Assembly: GCA_023105745.1 (NCBI GenBank)
Contig: JALGQZ010000013.1
Span: forward strand, 1,399,501 to 1,463,500
Reading direction: 5' to 3'
Length of the DNA stretch: 64,000 nt
Source: Austropuccinia psidii
Lineage: Eukaryota; Basidiomycota; Pucciniomycetes; Pucciniales; Sphaerophragmiaceae
Shown here piece after piece: positions 55,701 to 64,000 of the stretch (position 1 is the stretch's first letter; each line of letters opens with the position of its first letter). The translations under genes and the position numbers were made by a program. The notes under the pieces were generated by a model. That model saw only the letters and a program-made list of their open reading frames with translations, was not told the DNA's origin and searched no databases.

Positions 55701-57884
55701 TCTATTCCATTTGGCAGCTTCTATATTTTTAAATCATGTAGCAGATATTCCAATTTGTGGCAAAATTCAGTTTACATCCAGTACTTCATAAATTAAATAA
55801 ACTTAATTAATGACTCTCAGAGGTTTCTCATTCTTCAATATCTTTTTTCAAAATCAGATTCTTCTTTTTCATTTTGGTCTTCTATTTCCAAAATTTCATT
55901 GATTTTTGTCTTCTTGCAACAATTATTGGCTAAGTGTCCAATACCACCACATTTATTGCATTTTCATTTGTCAATAGTTTTATTGGGTTTGAAAGGTTCT
56001 TTTTATTTTTCTTTATTAATAAATGGTTTATTTTCACCTTTTATGTACAACTTTTTCCATGTTCTGCCAATTTTGGTTCTTGTCACTATGTCTTCTGGGG
56101 AATTAAAATACTATTCTGTGGAAAATGGCTCTATGCATCTGCTTCTCAGGGACTTTTCTAGTTCCCCTCCACATTTTTTGAGTATTTTCATATGTACCAT
56201 TTTCTGTGACATCTATTAATATAATGCATTTAATCTTTTAACCTGTTTCAAGAAAAAAAGCTAATGGTTTATCTCTGTCTAGGTCAAAGAAGGTGTTTTC
56301 AAATTAATTTTCTCTTTGATACCTCCAGTTATGAATTTCACACTTGTTGATTATTTCATTTTTCCCCCAAGATATGTATTTTTGCCATTTGTTTTTCTTA
56401 TGCCATGATACCATCTTTTTTTAGACTTTTCAAATAAAGAATGCAATCTTGAAGTGATTAATTCATCTGGTATGTCATAATCTTCCTACAAAATTTCGAT
56501 TGTTTTGATAGATGACTTTTGGTTATATTCTCCTACACCTGTTAATTTTGGCCATTCTTTAAGTTGAGGTTCTTCTTTTGTTAATACTTTATCTTCGTCT
56601 TTATGACTTAAGTCTGTAATGAAGGGAGTTGTTACTTTGTATTTTGGTTTAACTGTACTTTTTATGTGGGAAAATGGGGTTTATAACCCTGGAATATTTG
56701 AGTTAGCCTGATTTATTTTAATCATTTTATCATTCATGAGTCAGATTTCACTTTTAATATCATCTTTAAGATTCATTCTTGCTTCATCACTCTTTTCTAC
56801 GTGGTCCAAAAGTAGCTATTGGTGTTATGAAGTCTTTTATTTGATTTTTTTAACAGAGATTGACAATTTTTTTGATCTTTTTGTTAACTTGATAATACTT
56901 TGGTAATAATTGATATTCAATGTTTTTTATTTGATATATTTTATGTAATTATAAAATTCTTATCATCCTTGTATCAATTTTTCAGTCTTCTCAATCAAAG
57001 TCTTTGGTTTATTATTTTGTATGATCAACTTAATATTTTCTATTTATTTTTTATTTTGTACAAAAATTTGGGTTAAAAATAATATACTACTTTTTATTTC
57101 TTTTAATTATAATATAATTTCTTTAATGTCTTTTAAAATTATGATGCTACTTTTAGTTTTTAATAAATTATTAACAATTTCAGCAGACAAAGTTATTTCT
57201 TTAGGAAAGATGGCTGTCTCATTTTTTGCTCCTCTTTGTCCTTGAATTCCATCAATGTTCTAGCCATTTTGAAAATATTTTCCATGGAATCTTTTTGAAT
57301 TCTTGGAATCCTGTAACTGGGTTAATATGGTTTGTTCCAATTCTTTTTCTTCTTCACTTCTTGGGGAAACTGTTTGGCTTTAGGCTTTTTGGTAGAAACT
57401 ACTGGGTCATCTTCCTTGCTTGCCTCTTTTTTATTTTTCCATTCCTTGATATTTATGATTTGAGGTTATGATGATAGTGGATTTCATTCATTGGAGTATC
57501 TCACTATTTCCTCCTCCTTCAGAAGGTATGACAATGTGCCAACAGTCCTTCACTCCTTGTTGGATTTGTGGCAGCATTTCCCAATCTTTGTGTTTGTATA
57601 CTATGTAATACTGCTTGTACTGGCTCATGTAAATGTATATCTGAGCTCTCTGAGCTCTCTGAATGTGCTTAGTTTCTGTTTGAATTACTCATACTTAGTT
57701 CCAATTCAGGCACAGAGAGTATGGGCATTTCAGAGACTTGCCTTTGGGATATGGCACTCCCTTGTGTGAATTCTGTTCCACTGGGGATTTTCCCCTTCAT
57801 TTTCCCTTTTTTTTGGATCATTTATTTTTCTGAGTCCACCTCAATCTGATTGGATGAATTATTGGGAACCTGTTTAGCAGTCAT
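55701..57884 (-). pseudogene. gag: gag of element F (decayed)
   Basis: Minus strand from ATG about 57884 (MTAKQVPNNSSNQIEVDSEK, then a stop). Further down are the DIHLHEPVQAVLHSI phrase, coiled-coil-like A/T-rich sequence with many stops, and then the capsid segment near 56590-56330 (LKEWPKLTGVGEYNQ; DYDIPDELITSRLHSLFEKS). The CCHC knuckle reads CNKCGGIGHLANNC (near 55960-55915). The order is the same as in gag of element A, including the long N-terminal part. Confidence 0.75.
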
Positions 57885-58548
57885 GTTCCAAAATAAATAG
57901 AAAATAGAAATTCTCTCATTGGAAATTCAAGAGAGGTACTCACCTTCAGAATGCTGAATGGTTGATCCTGGAAAAACTCATTTCTTAGCTTTTCTTTTGT
58001 TAGTAACTACTGGTGTTGGATAGGTTTGGAAAGTTTCTTACACCAAGCTTTCAGCGGTGGTTTGATTGTTGTCTGTTGGGTTGTCTTCAAACACTGCAAA
58101 AGAACAATTAATATAAGTCTTTTTTGTAAAATTATTATTTTTAACATGCATGGAAATTTCAAAATAAGAAATTTATTTTTATCTTCATATATAAGAGAAA
58201 TGAGTAGAAAAAGATTTTTTGTTTTTAATTGATTTTTTAATTTATGAATAGTAAAAAATAATACAATTCTTTTCAATTAAATGATAATATAAATCTATAT
58301 TTTTAAGTTATAAATATCTTTGTTAACTACTAGAGTCACTCAAGGAAAGGTCTTTCCAGTCCAAGGATGAGAAAAACCATATGTAAGACAATACAATCAC
58401 TTTCCAAATTCCTCAATGGCTTTTAAAATCAATAAATATACAAAAGTATTATTCAATTTTATGATTATAGATATAATTTATTAGTGGATAAAACCAATTT
58501 AAGATTTTTGAAAGGTCTCTTAAGTAAATATCATTGCCAGGCCCCAAA
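57885..58548 (-). other. Leader of element F
   Basis: No gene. Next to the LTR the bases TTTGGGGCCTGGCAATGAT (58548 downward) correspond to the candidate primer-binding site of element A. The rest is AT-rich and without a usable frame. Confidence 0.6.
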
Positions 58549-60318
58549 TTTAAGGTTTGACAATGAAGCAATAGGTAAACGTTACTAATATCTTACTTAT
58601 TGTACTCTGAATTCCCTAATTTTTAATGAATAATCAGGTTTAAAATAGTTCTAATAATAATGATGTGAATAGTTATGTTTTTTAAAAAGAAGAAGATAAT
58701 ATCCAATATACAATAAAATTAATCTAATATAATTAATTTATTCATGGAAATTTATTTTTGTTACAAAAAAATAATAAAGGCATGAGAAATTGATATTTAA
58801 TAATACATATCAATCTATAACAATAATATTACCAATATTAAGTTTATGTATTAATATTAATACTATCTATATTAATAATAGAATTATTAAAAGTAGTAAA
58901 AAAGGAAGATGACCTGCTTTTTAAATTTAAGATAATATTTTGTGTGTTTTGACGCCCGAGAGTGTAATTACAGCTTATTCAGGTTGTATTTATGATAAAA
59001 AAAATAGAGAGAATGACAAATTTCACTATTTTTATGTGGAGTTAGAGATTTTAAGAGCAACTAAGAAATGAAATTGGAATAATGATGTAATCAGATATAA
59101 AATGGTGATTGATATAATGTGAAGCTTTTGCCTTCAATGATATAAGAGTTTTGTGTTAAAGAATAAAGAAATTTACCTTTTATTTAATGATTCTATTGTA
59201 TTTTTTGTGTCTGAAGGCAAAAAAGAGGAAGAAGATGTACTTTTATAGTAAAGATCCTTCCTTCTAGAAGATTTTTACTGATTTTATCCACTGGAAATTA
59301 TCATTATTTTAAGTTTTGGTGATGATTACATCATTATGAAACCTTTTTATCTCATTCTTATGCAATTTTTTGGAGTTTTAACTATAAATCCAATTTTATA
59401 ACATAATAAGCTTGGAAAATTATTTATTTTTGTGTATTTTAGTAGTTTTAATCATAAAATACCAATATACACCAGCTTTATACCTTATTTAACTGTTGTA
59501 CTTAAATTAACAGTAGAGTTATTGATCAGAAATAATAAATTTTAAGCGTTAACTTCAATCCTTAATAATTTTTTGTTATTCAGGATACAGAAGTTCAGAG
59601 AGTGAATTTTGATAGCTTGAAATATCAGTAATAATAAGCTTCACAGAGTATTTCCTTACATAATCAAAACTATATTTTTGATGATTTTCCTTGTAACTCC
59701 ACTTTTCTGTTGGAATTTACTAGTTGAGACTTCAAACTATTATTTCATGGGGTTTTAACTTTATTATAATCATAAAAATTAAATAATTCTTCACTTATGA
59801 GCTAGTCAGATCTAAATATCTACTTTTTTGAATTTTGGACCACTTTTGATTTTAAGTGGTCAATAGCTATTGCTATTTTGCTCAATATCTGCTTATAGGT
59901 TTCAATCTTGTTTACAACTTGCCAAATAAAGTCTATATATATTTACTATTAAAGTTCTTTTTTGTTAAATTTATTCTTAAATCAACTATTTATCATTTTT
60001 GATTAAGAAGATATGAGCTAAAAGCCATGAATATATGCACTGAACATAAAAGTGCATCTATCCAGGTTATCTCAGTAAGTATTGGGTTTACCTATATGAA
60101 ATAAGAGAGTAATATATGTAATTATTGATGACGAATCCAATTATTTAATTAATTCCACATTTGTATTCATTGGCTTCTGATATAATCAATAATCTATGCC
60201 TTTTTATGAAATTCTTACTTATTTTAAGATTATAATTTCAATTCTTATTATTAAAATAAGCTGTGTAAAGTTTTTTGGGACCTTTTCAGATATATCGTCC
60301 TATTTCAAATTCTTAAAA
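58549..60318 (-). repeat. 5' LTR of element F
   Basis: About 1.77 kb of non-coding DNA, the inverted counterpart of solo LTR R1. Matching landmarks are the end near 58553-58620 (AACCTTAAA preceded by GGTTTGAC/TTGCTTC), the middle near 59200-59440 and 59575-59760, and the start near 60240-60318. The outer boundary is approximate because the first bases are diverged. It has no hAT-like insertion. Confidence 0.75.
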
Positions 60319-62600
60319 GAGTATTTTGGAAAAGTGAGTAAACAGGCTATCCTCTCTCACCTTGCAGAGCTCCATGTAGGATAAAAATACCCTCCAAGAA
60401 AACTGAAATCCACAGCTCTTAACCCATTTTCAATATGATATAATAAATCAGAAAAAATTCATAATAAATAATTTTAATGGATTATTTCTCTTTCAAAATA
60501 ACAGCAAATATCTCATAAATTGTCATTTCAAAAACAAGAATATTTGTTTTGAATTAAATGAATTGTTTTCTATCATTCAGATTTGTTTCCTCTCAATAAA
60601 AACCCACTCTTATATTTACTCTTGAATGTTCCACTTAAAAATAATCCTTAGTTATTATTTTTTGAAATAATATTGAATCAATAATATTATTTTAAACCAG
60701 TAGGTATTATTTCTCTATTATTTCATCACTATTAGATTCTTTATATACTCTTAGAAATTTTTATAAGATCATTATTGTTTATTCTAAAGAAAAATCTCAC
60801 CATAAAATTACTTCTAGTAGGATAATTTTATTATACTTAGTGTCATATTGATGATAGAAAATAATTGAAATTAATTATAATTAATATTAGTGATATTATT
60901 ATTGTTGAACAGATATATATCTATTACTTCATATAGATGTATATCAATGATAATTTTTCTGTTATAAAATGATCATAGTTAAGATATCATTCATTAATAT
61001 TATAAGAGTGGTTTTATTTAAAAAATAAGAAAAGATAAAGTAAAATAATTCAATTAAAGACCAATTTAATTATTTTTTTCATAGTCAAATCTTAAAACAT
61101 TTCTCACCTTTCTTCCACCTGAATCACAAGGACAACAATTTACACTTTCTGGAAATAAACAAAAATAATACCAGATATTGATAGCTGACATCTCAATGAG
61201 CCAGCTGATCCAACCATTAAGAACCCACTTTCACAAGCTGAAGATGAGGTTGAATGTGAATACTAATGGTTGGTGGATGTGGGAATTTTTCATCTCAAGA
61301 ACATTATTAGTCTGGACAAATTGCTCAATCTAGAGGTGGGGGAAATACTTGAAAGCTCATGTTTTGAATATATCTTTCAATCAAACAATGAAAAAAACAT
61401 AAAAGGAAGAACAAAACAAGAGAATAATGAAAAAAAGGAAATTGAAAAGGTGACAACAGTGAATCTCAGTGTGAAGGAGGCCCAAAAAGCAGTTCAAACT
61501 CTTAATAGGTTCCTTTCTCATGAGAATTCCACTCAAACCAACCAACTTCATGACTAAACTGAGCATTATGCAAGTGAGCTTGACAATGCATAAATAAATA
61601 ATTCTCAACAAAATTTTATTTATGAATTTTGAAATCCATCTCTTATCTGATTTATCAGTGTGGTTTGTTTCTAAAAAGAATTTTTGATTTTTTATCTCAT
61701 TATTAATGTGATTACAGTGCTTAACTATAGCACGGTGAGCTTCTGTACTAGAAAAAATGTAATAAATCATTGGTTCTTGATTCAATACTATTAGAAACTT
61801 AAAAATATTACATTAACTGACTAAACCATATATTATGGGTTAGGGTGTGTATGACATGGTATCCCACAGCTTTTTGGGTCCACCAACAGGTATGGGTTGA
61901 ACCAGTTTTGACTGTACCTTAATCTAAATTTCTTCCTCAAACAAAATTTTTTGTGACTATGATAAGTGGCATGCCCCTTGAGAAAAGGTGCCTCAATCCA
62001 CCATAATCTTGTGGCACTATGTACAATTCATACCGTCCATCCTGTTAAGCAAAGAGGAAGAGAAAGTGCTTGAACCAACTTAAATGATATTGAATATTCG
62101 ATACACAAAGCATGATTTTTGTAATTAGATATAAAAACTCTTGTACCCCGCGCCAAGATCCTTTCCTCGGGGGTTCTTTGTTGTCTTATTTTTATTTTTA
62201 TTGATTATTCTTTCTGAATTTTGATAAACACACCCCACACCCCGAGGGATAGAAGTTACAACGACATGGTCACACGACATGGGTATTTTGTGTACAGTAT
62301 ACGGGCATAATCTTAGAATACAGTATGTTTTTAAAATTGTTCACTAATATTTGAATAGGCACAAAATTACAGCTGTGGCTTCACACCGTTGAGCACGTAG
62401 CAAGCCTTGCGCGAGGAAATTTTATGACTTCAAAACTTGGAACGCCACCAATGTTGAGGCTGAGTTGGGCCTTTTTTTGGTGATTTCACCTCAGTTGCGT
62501 TTCACACCGGGGTCTTGCTGATTTGTGTTTACAAAATTGTTCATTTCTGTCTTGACTATTGATGTAAGGGTTACGTGAATAACTTTACCCTTGACATGTT
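60319..62600. other. AT-rich spacer between transposons and the host gene
   Basis: Mostly unassigned. 61196-61557 is a plus-strand coding-like remnant: an acidic run (LSQAEDEVECEY), a TAA, then about 96 codons ending VKEAQKAVQTLNRFLSHE. That pattern recalls the C-terminal tail of Tigger/CENP-B-type transposases, but weakly. From about 62130 the sequence turns richer in G and C (CCCCGCGCCAAG near 62147), which probably marks the edge of the gene region. Confidence 0.45.
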
Positions 62601-62623
62601 CCACTAAATGAGGTTAAGCCTCC

Positions 62624-62629
62624 TATATA
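62624..62629 (+). promoter_or_regulatory. Possible TATA element before the secreted-protein gene
   Basis: TATATA about 185 bases before ATG 62814. It is only a plausible core promoter; the start site is not visible. Confidence 0.3.
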
Positions 62630-62813
62630 CAACTAGATGTTCTGGAAAGCTTTCCTGTTTGAGCTCATTAGTTCCTTCATTGTGTTGATTTCACGCTACA
62701 AGATTGCATTAAAACAAACATCTGGTGCTGGTGACGCTCTTTTTTTCTCAAAGCGACTCTCCTCCTTCTATTAATTGTTTCGCATTGTTGTTTCCGCTTC
62801 TCAACGTAAGAAT

Positions 62814-63994
62814 ATGCGTAGCTCTGTGAAACCCACACTCTTTTTCTTAATGATCCTTTATCTCCATGCCCATTCTTACTGCTTAGGTGATTTTGGCGGG
62901 GCTTTTGGAAAGGTCGGAAAATTATTTCGTGGTAGCGCAAAGGTTGATGGTACAGATGGAACCCATGGCATCGCCAATGCCCAAGGGGGGGCCCATCTTG
63001 ATCCAGTGCACGCTGGAGGTGATCTCAATGGAAAGGCAGGCGGTTTAGGAGAAGGGGATCCGCTCGCCAAAAATAGGCATATGTCCCCAGTGACGCATAT
63101 TCCGTCCGCTGCATGGGCAGTTGCTGATACTGAAAAGGCGGGTGCTATAACGGCATCGAGTCAGTAAATTTCTCTTTTAATTAAATTTTTGTCGTGGTAA
63201 TGCGAACAATGAGAGTGAAAGTTCAAGGCATGAAATTTCCGAACTAAAATTGTCCGAACTGATTTCATTTTGATGAATGTAATAGGCAGTGGGAAATTGG
63301 CAGAAGGCTTCTCCAAGGCGATGGACTACTTGGCAAAGTGGGCTCCGAATCTGTACCGACGTTTGAGAACAATGATTTGTTAGTTAACTCTTAGAGGACT
63401 CGGATTTTTTACAATTGAATTCAATGACCGAAGGTAGCAGAACCCATGAGCGGTGCTGACTGGAATCGTTTTTTCTTTTCATCCAAAAAACGAAACAGTC
63501 GTGTTCAAACCCATAAAACTACAAGACGTTAACGCTTTTGTGCTGAAGTTTCAGAGCGCAACGCCAGAAGCACAATTCAGGACGGTGATCGACACTTTTC
63601 ACACTCTTACTTCCGCTAAAACTATACACTCCGCCGAGGAATTAAGCAATTGGGCTAAAGGTATGGGAAATGCAATGAAAGTCACAAACGCGGAAGCTTT
63701 GCAAAGTCCGCTGGTTGAAACTCAAATGCAAAAGGAGTTGTGTGATCTACTCTTGGTAGCATCCAAACAGGAACCGAACTCGCCATTTCGCCAATCGTTT
63801 GAAGATTTCAGAGACCTTGATAAGGCTTTGTGTGATAGGGCCGGGCCCAAACGCGAAATATTCAAGGTAAATCCTTCTTATGAAAAAAGAATCAAATGGG
63901 GACGGGGTAACTTAATTTTTTCATGACTGATTCGTTTTTTAAAAACTTGGGTTCTGATGACCTACTTAATCTTCTGTCGTCTTTACAGAATTGA
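62814..63994 (+). CDS. Predicted secreted protein, four exons (candidate effector)
   Basis: Exons 62814-63163, 63290-63360, 63499-63866 and 63989-63994; introns of 126, 138 and 122 bp. The phases 2, 1 and 0 fit and give 264 residues ending at TGA 63992. The first 25 residues are a signal peptide (MRSSVKPT, LFFLMILYLHAHSYC), cut near LG/DFGG, so the product is exported. Residues 26-115 are glycine-rich (GDFGGAFGKVGKLFRG). The middle reads GKLAEGFSKAMDYLAKWAPN and the rest is helical (VFKPIKLQDVNAFVLKFQS; AEELSNWAKGMGNAMK; FEDFRDLDKALCDRAG). No known domain, and the mature part has only two cysteines. Intron 1 could alternatively use GTCAGT at 63160 with acceptor 63285, changing one residue. 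Intron 2 has a good branch-like CTGAC, but its donor GTTTGA is weak. In a rust this would be an effector candidate, by inference only. Confidence 0.72.
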
Positions 63995-64000
63995 TGAATA

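Larger units (their letters stand above)
54275..60318 (-). mobile_element. Element F: A-related chromovirus fossil (5' LTR, gag, protease, RT)
   Basis: Minus strand: 5' LTR about 60318-58549, leader with primer-site-like TTTGGGGCCTGGC, gag from about 57884, and pol down to 54275, where element E interrupts RNase H. The remaining RNase H, integrase and 3' LTR should lie beyond the left end of E but were not recognised. Proteins match element A rather than D. All frames are broken. It is the outermost and therefore oldest layer of the nest. Confidence 0.8.

Noticed and set aside
57021..57769. Hydrophobic plus-strand frames resembling membrane proteins
   Set aside because: They are the reverse of A-rich gag sequence of element F and carry no consistent topology.
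1..64000. tRNA, rRNA, telomere or centromere repeats
   Set aside because: I found no cloverleaf with A/B boxes, no rRNA-like conserved block and no TTAGGG array by eye; a tRNA scan would be needed to exclude single tRNAs.

Overview
The window looks like a repeat-dense, AT-rich piece of a basidiomycete genome, most likely a rust fungus (Pucciniales). The evidence is several chromodomain Ty3/gypsy retrotransposons nested in one another, short fungal introns, a SNF2-helicase fossil of a type I associate with rusts (from memory, not searched) and a small secreted-protein gene at the right edge. No rRNA, tRNA, CRISPR array or bacterial gene was seen. Almost everything from 1 to about 60.3 kb is transposon or fossil gene; the only apparently intact host gene is at 62.8-64.0 kb.

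Layout. 1-1957: degraded LTR-like repeat (S family). 1972-2179 and 12266-13490: a fossil gene of unknown function split by element A. 2180-12265: element A, a Ty3/gypsy chromovirus with 1.8 kb LTRs, a 5-bp duplication (accac) and broken gag and pol. 13500-14539 and 26015-27271 (minus): a SNF2 helicase pseudogene split by element B. 14540-26014: element B, a second chromovirus family with 1.5 kb LTRs and duplication gattg, carrying an S-family repeat in its leader. 27.3-34.0 kb: mostly unassigned AT-rich DNA with one possible LTR start at 30773. 34.0-54.27 kb: old minus-strand element E (same family as D), interrupted by young element D (38516-48699, duplication ttatt, 736-bp LTRs) and by a solo LTR, R1 (49274-52252, duplication ggatt), which itself contains a hAT-like non-autonomous transposon (49361-50377, duplication taaaatta). 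E lies inside element F (about 54.27-60.3 kb, minus), an A-like chromovirus. The tower therefore runs F, then E, then D and R1, then the hAT-like element. 60.3-62.6 kb: AT-rich spacer. 62814-63994: a four-exon gene for a predicted secreted protein.

The strongest unusual signals are in the B/D/E family. First, at the gag-pol junction a heptamer G GGA AAA sits six bases before a hairpin whose stem is kept in three copies by compensatory changes, a textbook layout for -1 ribosomal frameshifting. Second, the bases just after the 5' LTR are the reverse complement of a segment inside the LTR, 14-15 nt long and covarying between B and D, which matches the self-priming mechanism known for Tf1. Third, element D carries, antisense between pol and its 3' LTR, an intron-containing reading frame with a C-X2-C-X6-C-X10-C-X2-C-X6-C cysteine pattern like a fungal binuclear zinc cluster. 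All three come from reading the sequence by eye; none was tested by a search or folding program.
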